Shown: positions 27,572-37,300, counted from the stretch's first letter. The stretch is 64,000 bases of DNA from Microvirga mediterraneensis (GCF_013520865.1 NZ_JACDXJ010000001.1:2657001-2721000); one strand, 5' to 3'. Notes: a model not told the origin generated them from the sequence alone. A program made the numbers and translations.

Positions 27572-29545
27572 TTACGGAGCGACGGAAATCCTCGTCGTGA
27601 AGGCGATGCCGGTTCTGACCTGGCCGCGGATCTGAATGCAGGTCGTTTCGCCGAAATGGCCAAAGCAGGCCGAATAGGGGGCCCGGACAAGCGACGGATC
27701 GAAATCTGCCCCCGGGACAGAGGGGGGAAGCACGGATGCAACCGGCGACGAGCCCTTGAGGATCAGGATCCGCTCGTCGTCCATGACCACGCGCAAGGCG
27801 GGGTTCACGAGAAACGAGATGTCGATCTCCGTCTCCTTTTCGGCGCCGATCAGGCAGTCGGTCACGAAGATGCCGCCATCCTGGATCTCGACCGTCCTCT
27901 CGTGCATGAGGCCGAAGGCCTTGAGGTAGCCGTCGTGGCGGGCACGGACCATGAACGACCCATCCATCCTCGTGTCCATCAGGCGACAGGAAGCCTTGTT
28001 CCGCCAGTTGAACGCTCCCGCTGGAGTACTCTGGTTCTCTCCGGCGACGCGGAGCGTGTTGTGGGCCTCGCTCGACCTGAAATAGTCCCGGCGTTCGCGG
28101 CCTGCATGATACAGGTAGGTGCCGGCATCGACGAAGACCGGAATGCCCTCGATCGTCAGCCAGAGCGCGAGCGCATCGGCATGGCCATGGGCGGCCAGGG
28201 GGGCAAGACCGAGTGGGCCGTGATCGAACGTGAGATGCGTCCGATGCCCAGCGATCTCGCCATGGAAGATGGAATAGCCGCCTTGAGGAAACTGCACCGC
28301 TCCGGGCGGGCGGCCCCGGTCATAGCCGATTCCGCCGAACACCAGGCTGCGGAGCTGAAGGTCCGACGTGGGCGGGGCGATGTCAGGATTCTCGACCAGT
28401 CCGGCAACGGCGCCCGCGACCGAGGCGACATATCGCGGCTCCCGCGTGATCGGCCCGACGATCACACGCCCCTCGTCGTTGTCGCCGATGTTCGGGGCTT
28501 GGCCGTCATCGTCCAGGAAGGCCCTGAGGGCAAAGCCGGCCTTCGAAAGCGCGTCCTTCGGCAGAGGCTGCGCTGTCGGTGAGTTCACGAGCGCAAGCAG
28601 GCCATAGGCGATCATTTCGAGCGTGAAGCTCGAATAGGTGGGGGATTGCTCGACGCCGATGCCATCGGGGTGGAACTGGGTCCGTAGCGCCCATTCGAGG
28701 ACTTTCCGGCCCTCGGCCAGATCGGACGCGGCGTGCTCCAGGTCAGGCGCGAGCAGGGCCCCGATCACGAGGCCCAAACCCTCCGCGACACGATGATTAT
28801 TGGCGGAAGAGTAGAGCGAAGGGTGCTGGCGCAGCCAGAAGGTGTGGGCCGCTATGAAGGACCTCAGCGTCCGGCGATCTTCTGCGCCTAGATATTCCGA
28901 AAGGCCGCTAACCACCACCGAGATGGAGACGAGGCGCAGCGCGATCTCGATTCCCGACGCCCAGTTGACGCCACGAAAGGGCGGATTGGCCCTAATCCAG
29001 GACGAGATGGCCCGCATGATCCAGTCCTTGCGCGCCGGAGACGGTTCCGCGACATGCAGGGCTGCTGCGGCCTGCAGGAACTGGAGCCGGTTGATTTCCC
29101 AGACGAACTTGACGTCGGCGAACCGGTCGCTGTGACGATATTCGATGTCGAAGCAGTAGGTCTGCGCTCCCGGCCAGGGATTTCCGGTCACCGGATCGAC
29201 GAGCCACAGGTCCTCCGACAGGCTGGACACCAAGGCGGGCGGCCAAGCCGTGCCGAGGAGATCGAGCTGTCCGGCCTCGACTTGAAGCACGGAGACCCTG
29301 ATCGCCTCCAGCAGACCCGGGGGCATGGGGCCGGACAACGCGCGGGCAACATTGGCGAGAGGCCTCAGCGTCCCGTCGGGCCGGTCGAACTTGTCCCATC
29401 CGGCCTGATCGAGCCGCCATCTCGCCCGCTTCGCCTGTTGGGCGCCGCGATAGACGATTTCCGCCGGCTCCATAGAGCGGATACGCTGGAAGTACCAGGC
29501 ATATTGCCTGAATCTGGTGCCGACAGGATGAGAAAAGAGCTGCAA
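27572..29545 (-). CDS. Heparinase II/III-family polysaccharide lyase
   Basis: This is a predicted lyase or accessory protein of the heparinase II/III family, often found in exopolysaccharide loci. The 657-residue frame starts at a TTG at 29545. Family features are RFRQYAWYFQRIRSMEPAEI at the N-terminus, an alpha/alpha-toroid region (FRGVNWASGIEIALRLVSIS; HTFWLRQHPSLYSSANNHRV), and the C-terminal beta-sandwich start LAAHGHADALALWLTIEG with FVDAGTYLYHAG and SSEAHNTLRV. No signal peptide is evident, so its cell location is unclear. It is divergent from the flippase gene across 530 bp. Confidence 0.85.
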   Translation of the reverse strand: MQLFSHPVGTRFRQYAWYFQRIRSMEPAEIVYRGAQQAKRARWRLDQAGWDKFDRPDGTLRPLANVARALSGPMPPGLLEAIRVSVLQVEAGQLDLLGTAWPPALVSSLSEDLWLVDPVTGNPWPGAQTYCFDIEYRHSDRFADVKFVWEINRLQFLQAAAALHVAEPSPARKDWIMRAISSWIRANPPFRGVNWASGIEIALRLVSISVVVSGLSEYLGAEDRRTLRSFIAAHTFWLRQHPSLYSSANNHRVAEGLGLVIGALLAPDLEHAASDLAEGRKVLEWALRTQFHPDGIGVEQSPTYSSFTLEMIAYGLLALVNSPTAQPLPKDALSKAGFALRAFLDDDGQAPNIGDNDEGRVIVGPITREPRYVASVAGAVAGLVENPDIAPPTSDLQLRSLVFGGIGYDRGRPPGAVQFPQGGYSIFHGEIAGHRTHLTFDHGPLGLAPLAAHGHADALALWLTIEGIPVFVDAGTYLYHAGRERRDYFRSSEAHNTLRVAGENQSTPAGAFNWRNKASCRLMDTRMDGSFMVRARHDGYLKAFGLMHERTVEIQDGGIFVTDCLIGAEKETEIDISFLVNPALRVVMDDERILILKGSSPVASVLPPSVPGADFDPSLVRAPYSACFGHFGETTCIQIRGQVRTGIAFTTRISVAP

Positions 29546-30075
29546 ATTCTTAATCCGGCAGTTCGTTGGGATAGACCGATGAGGCCCGCAAAGATGGCCT
29601 TCCGCGCAGTGCCCTCATTTCCTCAGGCCTCATGCCCACGTCCGAACCGTCATTCATCGAGCGCATGAGAATTCGACCCGACCAGAAACCAAGACCGATA
29701 GATAAAACGAGGCCGTTCGATCGCAATATGCCCTGGTAGCTTGTTTCACGTTCATCGGGATTAACTCAGCAGAGCGCTTACTCGCGGCAGGGCGAGAGGT
29801 TATGCTTCGTCCCTCTAGAGCGGCGACGGCTGGCCGGATCGTGCTGGTGGAAGGATGCGGCGCCTCCTGGCTGTCCGCAGGTACGGCTAGCGGGATTGTC
29901 GCAATGAAACCAATATCGGACGTTTCTCTCTTCACATGCTTCGTGACTTCTTGGAGATCGTAAGTGTTAGGCTCACTCCAGTGGCATCATGCATCCGCAT
30001 CCAGGGCGTAGCACGAAACGCATGTCCTCTGCCCGGCAGTACAGATCTCAGCTTCGGTGGCTGAAAGTTGACAAG
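29546..30075. promoter_or_regulatory. Divergent control region of lyase and flippase genes
   Basis: About 530 bp without a supported gene separate two divergent polysaccharide genes, so promoters for both must lie here. I could not assign -35/-10 boxes. The AT content is higher than in neighbouring coding DNA. Confidence 0.35.
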
Positions 30076-31644
30076 ATGAAGGGGCGGGGTCGGATGGCGC
30101 CTGGAGCAAGACTGGTCAAGGATCTGACCGCGGCTGCCGTCGTCAGGCTTGGCGTTCTGCTGCTGGGCCTGACGTTTCAAATTCTCGTAGCCAAGGCGAT
30201 GCAGCCGGCGGAATACGCGGTCTTCTCCGTGGCTCTCGCGGGATCCGTCCTTTTCGTATCCGTCGCCTCTCTCGGGATTTCCCGCGCCATATCGCGGTTC
30301 ATGCCCGAGCTGGTTGCGTCGGGAAACAGAAGGATCATGGCGGATGCGGCGATCCGGTATGTGCTGTACCGGTTCGCGAGCCTGGTGTCCGTTTCGGTCC
30401 TGCTGCTGGCGATCCTGGGGGCCTACCCATTGATCGAGGACGTTCTGCAGGGGCACAACAAATATGTGGTGGTTCTCTGGTTCGCGACCATCATGCTGCA
30501 GACCGATGCCGAGGCGCTTTCACAGGGCCTTATGGAGTACAACCTATGGTCTGCGGTAAGCCTTGGAGAGATGATGCTCAGGATAGGCCTGACCACCGGG
30601 CTTTTCCTGGCGGACCGCCTTGAGGCTGAAACTCTGATCCTGTGCTGGCTTGTCAGCTCGGGTATCTCGGTGATCGCCATCATTTCGCTGGTGGTCCTGC
30701 GCCGCGACTCCTATTGCCGCGCAAAGCCTTCCGTCCAGGAGGTGCATTCGAAATCCAGCCTCAACCCCGATGTGCAGCGTTCCTTCGCGCTCGGGGTTTA
30801 TATATCGTCTTCCGGCTGGCTTGCGACGAGCCCGTCGGCAGTCCGTCTCGCGGGCGCCGCGGCCCTTCCCGTGGTTCCGCCCGCGGCGATCTCCTTCGTG
30901 CACGGCATCATCTCGTCGGCGCAACGGGCCCTGCCGATCCATCTGCTGGCCATAGCCATCGAGCCTGTGCTGATCACGAAGAGCAGGGTCGACGGCAAGA
31001 TGGCCGAGTCGCAGAAGATTCTCGGCCTGCTGACGAAAGCGGAAACGGTTCTGGTGCTGTTCGGCATCGTCTTCATTGCGCCGATCAGCTCCGTCATTCT
31101 CGGCGTCGTGGCCAGGCACGAATTCGCCGAGTACGGCTACATCATTCCCGTCATCATGGCACAGGCTCTGGGCACCAGTTATTACAGGGTCCTGGAAATC
31201 GTCGCCGGCATCAAGCTCAAGCATCAGGTGTTTGCCCTGATCACGCCGATCAGCATTGCCTGCCTTGTGCTGGTGTTCTTCACGACGCCTCAACTGGGCC
31301 TCGTGGCGGCCCTGCTGTGGCCAAGCGTCGATGTCGTCGTCCGACTGGCGATCCTGCGGCATATGCTTGACCTTCGCGGCGCTCAGCGGGCCCTCGATTT
31401 TCGACGTCTGGTACCCTTGTATGCGGCGGCGATGGCGATCCTGCTCGTATCCTATCTGACGGCATCCAGCCTCGAGCTCGAAGGCGGCGGACGCTTCCTG
31501 TTGAGTCTCCTGAGCAGTGTCGGCTTCATCGTCCTGCTCTTCATTCTCAGGCCTGTCCGACAGGCCGAGTACCGCCTTGCCATGACGGCTTTCCCGAAGC
31601 TGGGACCCTACATGTTCAAGATGCTGCGCTACGTGACACGCTAG
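30076..31644 (+). CDS. Polysaccharide flippase (Wzx/RfbX-like, MOP superfamily)
   Basis: This is an inner-membrane protein of about 522 residues with roughly 12-14 hydrophobic segments, predicted to flip an undecaprenyl-linked oligosaccharide across the membrane. The N-terminal half shows the MOP arrangement: LTAAAVVRLGVLLLGLTFQI, MQPAEYAVFSVALAGSVLFV, SLGISRAISRFMPELV. I chose ATG 30076, with ATG 30094 as an alternative preceded by GGGGCGGGG; the open frame reaches 29989. The glycosyltransferase gene follows after 72 bp on the same strand. Confidence 0.82.
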   Translation: MKGRGRMAPGARLVKDLTAAAVVRLGVLLLGLTFQILVAKAMQPAEYAVFSVALAGSVLFVSVASLGISRAISRFMPELVASGNRRIMADAAIRYVLYRFASLVSVSVLLLAILGAYPLIEDVLQGHNKYVVVLWFATIMLQTDAEALSQGLMEYNLWSAVSLGEMMLRIGLTTGLFLADRLEAETLILCWLVSSGISVIAIISLVVLRRDSYCRAKPSVQEVHSKSSLNPDVQRSFALGVYISSSGWLATSPSAVRLAGAAALPVVPPAAISFVHGIISSAQRALPIHLLAIAIEPVLITKSRVDGKMAESQKILGLLTKAETVLVLFGIVFIAPISSVILGVVARHEFAEYGYIIPVIMAQALGTSYYRVLEIVAGIKLKHQVFALITPISIACLVLVFFTTPQLGLVAALLWPSVDVVVRLAILRHMLDLRGAQRALDFRRLVPLYAAAMAILLVSYLTASSLELEGGGRFLLSLLSSVGFIVLLFILRPVRQAEYRLAMTAFPKLGPYMFKMLRYVTR

Positions 31645-31716
31645 CGCGCCACATAGGGATTTTGGATCGGCCAGGGGGCATCAACCGATGAATTTCTCAG
31701 GGGTGGAGGTCTGCTT

Positions 31717-32754
31717 GTGAACGTCAGTGTCATCATAAAGGCCCTGAACGAAGAGACGAACATTGCGCGCGCGATCGAAAGCAGTCTGGAAGCGGTCAAG
31801 ATCGTCGGGGGCGAGGTCATCCTCGCAGACAGCCTGTCGAGTGACAGGACCGTGGAGATCGCATCGGCCTATCCGATAAAGATCGTTCAGTTGACCGATG
31901 CCGCAGATCGCTGCTGCGGCGCCGCACCCCAACTCGGCTTCCAGTATTGTTCGGGGGAGTTCATCTATCTGCTCGACGGCGACATGGCCATCGACCTCTC
32001 CTTCCTGCCGGCAGCCCTGAAAGCCCTTCAGGACGATAAGGGACTGGCGGGTGTCGGAGGCATCGTCCAGGACATGAATCTCGACAGCCTTGAATTTGCC
32101 TCGAGAGCCGCCCGGGCGAAGGCCGACTTGAAGCCCGGGGAGGTCGATCGCCTGGACGGGGGAGGGCTGTACCGACGCTCGGCCCTCGAGAGCGTATCCT
32201 ACTTCACGGACCGCAACCTTCATGCTTTCGAGGAGTTCGAGCTTGCGACCCGGTTGCGCGAGAAAGGATGGCGGCTGTCTCGGATCGACAGGCTGGCTGT
32301 CGAACATTACGGCTATGAGATCGGCGCCTATCAGCTCCTCTGGCGCCGGGTCACGGGCGGGTATGCCTTAGGCTCGGGGGAGTTGTTGCGGGCCATGATC
32401 GGGCGCTCCTCGTTCCTTGAAACGGTACGCAAGATCAGGACGCTTTGGACCTCGGCGGTGGTCATCGCATGGCTGGCTTCGCTCATCCTGGTCTGGGTCG
32501 CCGTGGACGGCATGCTGCAGAGGGCCGTCATCTCAGGGCTTCTGTTCGTAGCTCCTTTCGCTTTGATGTCTCTGCGCAGGCTCTCCGTTTCCCTTGGGGT
32601 CTATGCGGTTACGGCATGGATCGTCCTGACGTTCACCGCCATTCGCGGTCTGCTGCGTCGGCGCGTCGATCCTCGCGCATGGATTCCCAGCCGCATCGTC
32701 CATGACTCTACTCGGTCCACGAGTTCCGAAAGCATCGGCCGGATCAGCGCTTGA
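31717..32754 (+). CDS. Family 2 glycosyltransferase with C-terminal membrane segments
   Basis: This is a 345-residue glycosyltransferase that probably adds one sugar to the lipid-linked repeat unit. The GT-A domain starts VSVIIKALNEETNIARAIES, with the diverged DXD-like metal site in YLLDGDMAIDLSFL and the acceptor loop HAFEEFELATRLREKGWRL. Two or three C-terminal hydrophobic segments (SAVVIAWLASLILVWVAV; GVYAVTAWIVLTFTAI) anchor it. The start is GTG 31717 with GGTGGAGGT upstream. It follows the flippase, likely in one transcript. Confidence 0.85.
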   Translation: MNVSVIIKALNEETNIARAIESSLEAVKIVGGEVILADSLSSDRTVEIASAYPIKIVQLTDAADRCCGAAPQLGFQYCSGEFIYLLDGDMAIDLSFLPAALKALQDDKGLAGVGGIVQDMNLDSLEFASRAARAKADLKPGEVDRLDGGGLYRRSALESVSYFTDRNLHAFEEFELATRLREKGWRLSRIDRLAVEHYGYEIGAYQLLWRRVTGGYALGSGELLRAMIGRSSFLETVRKIRTLWTSAVVIAWLASLILVWVAVDGMLQRAVISGLLFVAPFALMSLRRLSVSLGVYAVTAWIVLTFTAIRGLLRRRVDPRAWIPSRIVHDSTRSTSSESIGRISA

Positions 32755-32847
32755 TCCCCTCCTGCGCCCCCAACGAGGATGAGTGAGGCGATCGGAGGAC
32801 GCTCCTGTTAAGTCCGGTCAGATTTCATGTAGCCGGTCAAACGGCTT

Positions 32848-32938
32848 GAGCATCTCTCGACGAAGTGAATCCGGTCCACCGTCAAGAAATTCGGCAAAGG
32901 AAAGCAGGGAGATGATTGCACGCAAGTGGGAGCATCTC
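32848..32938 (+). repeat. Rhizobial-type palindromic repeat, family C, copy 1
   Basis: A 91-bp unit starts GAGCATCTCTCGACGAAGTG and ends GTGGGAGCATCTC. It aligns along its whole length with the reverse complement of 59449-59540 (GAGCATTTCTCGGTGATGTG and onward, with CCGTCAA, GGTGATT/GATGATT, CCACG/GCACG and AGTGG shared). Its outer arms are complementary. Confidence 0.75.
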
Positions 32939-33009
32939 TGGCGCGAGACCGGCCTCACCGCATGAAAGACTATGTTGCGATTTCGTCCGGAACTCCGCCA
33001 AAATGCACG

Positions 33010-33051
33010 GCAAGAGAAAAGAAAACTGGCTCCACATGGGTGGAGCCAGTT
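33010..33051 (-). terminator. Rho-independent terminator of the RTX gene
   Basis: On the minus strand a perfect 11-bp stem (AACTGGCTCCA / TGGAGCCAGTT, positions 33024-33034 and 33041-33051) with a 6-base loop is followed by TTTTCTTTTCTCTTG. It lies about 40 bp past the RTX stop codon. Confidence 0.9.
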
Positions 33052-33089
33052 CGAACGGCTGAATTCCAGATATCTGAAGATTCTCGCTA

Positions 33090-33962
33090 TCAGACGACGA
33101 AGAAGTTAATCGGCGCGAGATCGATGTTGGGCGTCACATGCGCGAACTTGACGGCGGCTGCCGCGCCGGATCCATCGGCATCGAAGTAGAGCGAGCCCGT
33201 GGCTTTGTCGTAGATGATCCTGTCATCCGCATCGAGCGCAGCCGTTCCGATCCTGAACGCGTCGGGGTTGAGAATTCCAGGTGTAAGGTTGAAGAAGGGG
33301 CCGCGGTCCAGATTGATCGTATCGTTCGCCTCGAAATCGACGATCGTGTCAATGTTGCCCGCATGCGGCGTCGTGTTGAACACGAAGGAATCGCGGCCCG
33401 CGCCACCGGTAAGGAGATCGTTTCCTTCGCCGCCGATGATGTAATCCTCGCCGTTGCCGCCGACAATGGTGTCGTCCCCAGTTCCGCCGTCGAGATAATC
33501 ATCGCCATCCTGGCCATAGAGCAGATCATTCCCGCTCCCGCCGTAAAGACGGTCGTTCCCGATTCCACCGTCCAGCCTGTCATGGCCGTTGTCACCATAG
33601 AGCCGGTCGTTGCCGCTCTGACCGGAAAGCAAATCGTTGCCGTTGCCGCCGCTCAGGTAATCATGGTCATTGCCGCCATAGAGCTTATCGTTGCCGTTGT
33701 TGCCGTAAAGCTTGTCGTTGCCGGAATCGCCGAACAAACGGTCATCGCCGTTGCCGCCGCTCAGATAGTCCTTGCCGCTCCCGCCGTAAAGCCGATCGTT
33801 GCCGTCGCCGCCATAGAGCTTGTCGTTTCCCGTCCCGCCATCCAGAAGATCGTTCTTGCCAAGACCCCAGAGCTTATCGTTGCCGGAGCGCCCCAGAATC
33901 CAATCGATGCTGCTTGTGCCCTTCAAGTAATCATTGCGCGCCGTGCCGATGTACTTACTCAT
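33090..33962 (-). CDS. RTX (hemolysin-type calcium-binding repeat) protein
   Basis: This 290-residue protein is almost wholly made of glycine-rich nonapeptide repeats of the GGxGxDxLx type (for example GGTGNDKLYGGDGNDRLYGG), which fold into a calcium-binding parallel beta-roll. The last third (GRDSFVFNTTPHAGNIDTIV, then DFEANDTINLD) is the C-terminal block found in type I secreted RTX proteins and M10 peptidases, and probably carries the uncleaved secretion signal. No enzyme domain is present. The start at ATG 33962 has an AGGAG site 8 bases upstream. No type I secretion genes are in the window. It may be a surface or matrix protein tied to the polysaccharide. Confidence 0.88.
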   Translation of the reverse strand: MSKYIGTARNDYLKGTSSIDWILGRSGNDKLWGLGKNDLLDGGTGNDKLYGGDGNDRLYGGSGKDYLSGGNGDDRLFGDSGNDKLYGNNGNDKLYGGNDHDYLSGGNGNDLLSGQSGNDRLYGDNGHDRLDGGIGNDRLYGGSGNDLLYGQDGDDYLDGGTGDDTIVGGNGEDYIIGGEGNDLLTGGAGRDSFVFNTTPHAGNIDTIVDFEANDTINLDRGPFFNLTPGILNPDAFRIGTAALDADDRIIYDKATGSLYFDADGSGAAAAVKFAHVTPNIDLAPINFFVV

Positions 33963-34030
33963 CTTGGGAAGCTCCTGGTTAAACTTATAAAAGCCTTCGA
34001 GTAGATGATATGGGAAGAAAATGTTCCGCG

Positions 34031-34876
34031 TCATGCCCCCAAATGGGTATTTGAGGCGCGGCAGAGGTAGTAAATCCATGGATCTAACGATGTTGAAGAC
34101 CGATAATCTGCTTGCTGTCCATCGAGGCCATAGACATGGGTTACCTTAAATCCAGCTTCTTCCACCTGCTCGATCTGCTTCGGAACGGAGATGTAGTAGG
34201 TCATCAGCGAGTACTCGTGGCATTCATCGTTCATCAGGGCATATGTCTCGTTCTGCTCCTCATTCCTGGTGTTCTTCAAACTGTTCATGATCCCCAGGCT
34301 GTAGAGGATGGCTCTCTTGGTAAAGCGCAACGGCGTGATGACCGGGTGCGTGCCGACGAAGTGGGATAGTTCCCAAGATCTTCGGACCCTCGTATCCCGA
34401 TTATGGGATGAGAACACGAAGACGCCGTCATCGGCGAGAACGCGTCTGATCTCAGCAAGAATCTTCAGCCGGCCGGCATGATCGACGTAATCGATGCCAT
34501 TGAAGCTGAACATGACGAAGTCGAATGAAGCGGACGGGAATGCAGAGAGGTCGCGCGCATCGCATTCCTTGAATCGGACGTTCGGATAAATCTGGCGACA
34601 GCGTTGGATCATCCGCGGCGAGTAGTCGATGCCGATATAGTCCCTGCTCAAGCCCGTGAGATAACGAGTGGTCCTTCCGCCTCCGACGCCGATGTCGAGA
34701 ATTCTCTTGCCGGCAATCTCCGGTTCCAGGATCGACAGGATCGCAGCCTCTGGAGGCTGCAGCTTGTCCATCCGCCTGTAGCCCTCGATAACACGGCTTC
34801 TACTCCAGACCGGGCGGTTCTTCCTGTCCGCATGCAACGCCTGATTCACGCGCGTTCTCCTGCCTACGATCTTCAT
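34031..34876 (-). CDS. Class I SAM-dependent methyltransferase
   Basis: This is a predicted methyltransferase of about 281 residues. Motif I is GKRILDIGVGGGRTTRYLTG, followed by IGIDYSPRMIQRCRQIYPNV and the post-I acidic residue, then FVMFSFNGIDYVDHAGRLKI and LAEIRRVLADDGVFVFSSHN. Its closeness to wecC suggests it methylates a sugar or lipid-linked glycan, but this is inference. I use ATG 34876; a GTG at 34918 would overlap wecC by 17 bp, and neither has a strong Shine-Dalgarno. Confidence 0.8.
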   Translation of the reverse strand: MKIVGRRTRVNQALHADRKNRPVWSRSRVIEGYRRMDKLQPPEAAILSILEPEIAGKRILDIGVGGGRTTRYLTGLSRDYIGIDYSPRMIQRCRQIYPNVRFKECDARDLSAFPSASFDFVMFSFNGIDYVDHAGRLKILAEIRRVLADDGVFVFSSHNRDTRVRRSWELSHFVGTHPVITPLRFTKRAILYSLGIMNSLKNTRNEEQNETYALMNDECHEYSLMTYYISVPKQIEQVEEAGFKVTHVYGLDGQQADYRSSTSLDPWIYYLCRASNTHLGA

Positions 34877-34901
34877 GGTTGGAAGGTGAGATCCGCAGAT
34901 C

Positions 34902-36176
34902 CTATCGTGCGGAAACACCTGGTAAATCGGCAGGTTTGGACATCAGTCCCGCGGCATCGACAACGACCTTGTGCAGGTACCTGTTGAACTCGAGACGCTT
35001 GAAAGGTTTGTGTCCCACGAGAAATGCCACGATGTCGGCCTCCTGCCTCGCCGTGTCGGCATCGACAAGATGAAGATCGCCATGGCTCGTGAGTTCGGAT
35101 GGGAGATGCTTGACGAGCGGATCGCAGACCAGCACACGAATGCCGCCATGCTGGATGAGGCGCCGGACAATCTCGAGGGAGGGACTTTCCCGCAGGTCGT
35201 CCACGTCAGGCTTGTATGTGATGCCGTAGCAGGAGACGACGGGATTCTTGAATCGATCTGCCAAAGAAATGACTCTTTGGAAGACATAATCGGGTTTCCT
35301 CTCGTTCACTTCGCGCGCTGTCTTGATAAGGCGCGCGTCGTCCGGCGCCGCATCCACAATGAACCAGGGATCGACCGCGATGCAATGCCCGCCGACGCCG
35401 GTACCAGGTTGAAGAATCGAGACCCGCGGGTGCTTGTTGGCAAGCTCGATTGCACGCCATACATCGACGCCGATCCGGTCGCAGATCATGGACAGTTCGT
35501 TGGCGAAGGCAATATTCACGTCGCGGTAGGCATTCTCGATGAGTTTCACAAACTCCGCCGTGCGCGCGTCGGTCGTGAAGATGCGTCCGGTCACGAAGCT
35601 CTCATAGAGCGCACATGCCCGCTGGGAGCAGTTTTCCGTAATTCCGCCGATAATGCGGTCGTTGGACACCAGCTCGCGCAGCATCTGCCCTGGTAGGATT
35701 CGCTCGGGGCAGTGAGCCACTGCGATCTGAGCGTCGCTTGCCTCCTTGTAGCGAGGAAAGATGAGATCGGGCCTTGCATCCGCAAGTCGCGATGCCACCA
35801 TCTCGGTGGTTCCCACGGGCGAGGTCGATTCCAGAATGATTGTCGATCCGGCCTGCAGGTACGGCGCTATAGCGTCACAGGCCGCTTCCACATAGGACAA
35901 GTCCGGCTTCTTGCCGTCCCGGAAAGGTGTCGGGACGGCAATGATGAAATAGTCGGCCTCCGAGGGGCGCGTATAAGCTCTTAAACGCCCCGTACTGACC
36001 GCGGCCGACAGAAGCATTTGAAGATCGGGCTCGTAGAAATGCGGTTTCCCGGCATTGATGGATTCCACGGCACGCTCGTTGACGTCATAGCCGATGACAT
36101 CAAAGCCGCGGCTTGCAAGCATTGCCGCTGTTGGAAGACCGATGTAACCTAAACCGACGACGCAAATGGTGCTCAT
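34902..36176 (-). CDS. wecC: UDP-N-acetyl-D-mannosamine dehydrogenase
   Basis: WecC oxidises UDP-ManNAc to UDP-ManNAcA using NAD. The 424-residue protein starts STICVVGLGYIGLPTAAMLA (NAD-binding GxGxxG), with the family motifs FIIAVPTPF, STSPVGTTE and FVKLIENAYRDVNIAFANEL. The catalytic Cys lies in GGHCIAVDPWFIV-type sequence (GVGGHCIAVDPW; Cys is in HCIAVDP). The C-terminal UDP-binding domain has CYGITYKPDVDDLRESPSLE. Its start overlaps the wecB stop by 4 bp (ATGA), so the pair is coupled. Confidence 0.93.
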   Translation of the reverse strand: MSTICVVGLGYIGLPTAAMLASRGFDVIGYDVNERAVESINAGKPHFYEPDLQMLLSAAVSTGRLRAYTRPSEADYFIIAVPTPFRDGKKPDLSYVEAACDAIAPYLQAGSTIILESTSPVGTTEMVASRLADARPDLIFPRYKEASDAQIAVAHCPERILPGQMLRELVSNDRIIGGITENCSQRACALYESFVTGRIFTTDARTAEFVKLIENAYRDVNIAFANELSMICDRIGVDVWRAIELANKHPRVSILQPGTGVGGHCIAVDPWFIVDAAPDDARLIKTAREVNERKPDYVFQRVISLADRFKNPVVSCYGITYKPDVDDLRESPSLEIVRRLIQHGGIRVLVCDPLVKHLPSELTSHGDLHLVDADTARQEADIVAFLVGHKPFKRLEFNRYLHKVVVDAAGLMSKPADLPGVSAR

Positions 36177-37300
36177 GCGCTCAGTGACTCCGTAATGATG
36201 CCTGCGATCTTGATGGATGCGGTTCCATCCCCGTAAGGGAAGACCGCTTTCGCCCGATGCTGATAGTATTCCTCGTCGTCCAGTAAGGAGGACGCGACAT
36301 TGTAGATCTCATCGGGATCCGTCCCCACCAGGCTGACGGCTCCCGTGGCCAGAGCTTCCGGACGCTCGGTCGTTTCGCGCATGACGAGGACAGGACGTCC
36401 GAGGGCCGGACCCTCCTCCTGGATGCCTCCGGAGTCGGTCAGAATGATCTTCGACTTCTTCATGAGCCGAACCATGTCCACGTAGGGGACGGGTGGAACC
36501 AGATGAACGTTCGGATGTGATCCGAGGCGCGTCTGCACGACATCCCTCACATTCGGGTTGAGATGAACCGGATAGACGACCTGCACGTCATTCCGGCCGG
36601 CGAGGCGGGAAATGCCTTGGCAGATGCCTTCGAAGCCCGCTCCGAAGTTCTCTCTCCGGTGCCCTGTCACGAGAATGAGTGAACGGTCCGGATCAATCCC
36701 GTCCAGGGCCTCGATGGGTGACGACGCCCCCATCTCCTCAGCGTCGATCCTGTTGGAAACATGAAGGAGCGCGTCGATACCCGTGTTGCCGGTCACGTAG
36801 ATCTGGCCGCGGCGGCTGTATTCTCGTCCGAGGTTGTCAGCCGCGACTGTCGTCGGGGCGAAAAGATAATCAGCGATTGCATCGATCGTAACCCGATTGA
36901 ACTCTTCAGGCCATGGCTGGGATAGGTCGAACGATCGCAGACCCGCCTCGACGTGACCGATGCGCACCTTGCTGTAGAGGGCCGCCATGGCCGTTGCGAG
37001 TGCGGTCGTCGTGTCCCCGTGCACAAGGACGAGATCGGGCCTGTCGGCTTCCAGTACAGCGCTCATCTGGCTGATGATCGCACCCGTCAGCTCCGGAAGG
37101 CGCTGATTGGGCTTCATGACGTTGAGATCGATGTCCGGCTTTTCCCCGAAGACATCAAAGACTTGGTTCAGCATCTCACGGTGCTGACCCGTGACGACAA
37201 CGCCGACGCTGCATGTATTGCGCTCGCGTAGTGCTTTGACGACAGGAAGCATCTTTATGGCTTCTGGCCGGGTTCCGAATACGACAAGGATGCGCAGCAT
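36173..37300 (-). CDS. wecB: UDP-N-acetylglucosamine 2-epimerase (non-hydrolysing)
   Basis: WecB interconverts UDP-GlcNAc and UDP-ManNAc. The 375-residue protein begins RILVVFGTRPEAIKMLPVVK, the hallmark GTRPE motif, and continues with VVTGQHREMLNQVF, LVHGDTTTALATAMAAL, HVEAGLRSFDLSQPWPEEFN, and TDSGGIQEEGPALGRPVLVM. All of these are canonical. It feeds wecC, which overlaps its stop codon. With glmS-glmU at 3.4-6.8 kb, the whole route from fructose-6-phosphate to UDP-ManNAcA, apart from GlmM, is encoded in this window. Confidence 0.95.
   Translation of the reverse strand: MLRILVVFGTRPEAIKMLPVVKALRERNTCSVGVVVTGQHREMLNQVFDVFGEKPDIDLNVMKPNQRLPELTGAIISQMSAVLEADRPDLVLVHGDTTTALATAMAALYSKVRIGHVEAGLRSFDLSQPWPEEFNRVTIDAIADYLFAPTTVAADNLGREYSRRGQIYVTGNTGIDALLHVSNRIDAEEMGASSPIEALDGIDPDRSLILVTGHRRENFGAGFEGICQGISRLAGRNDVQVVYPVHLNPNVRDVVQTRLGSHPNVHLVPPVPYVDMVRLMKKSKIILTDSGGIQEEGPALGRPVLVMRETTERPEALATGAVSLVGTDPDEIYNVASSLLDDEEYYQHRAKAVFPYGDGTASIKIAGIITESLSA

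Noticed and set aside
33138..34004. A 288-codon rightward open frame opposite the RTX gene, and a CRISPR-like look of the DNA repeats
   Set aside because: The repeats are 27-bp codon-level units of the RTX nonapeptides without spacers; the plus frame is a Val/Ile/Ala-rich shadow of them.
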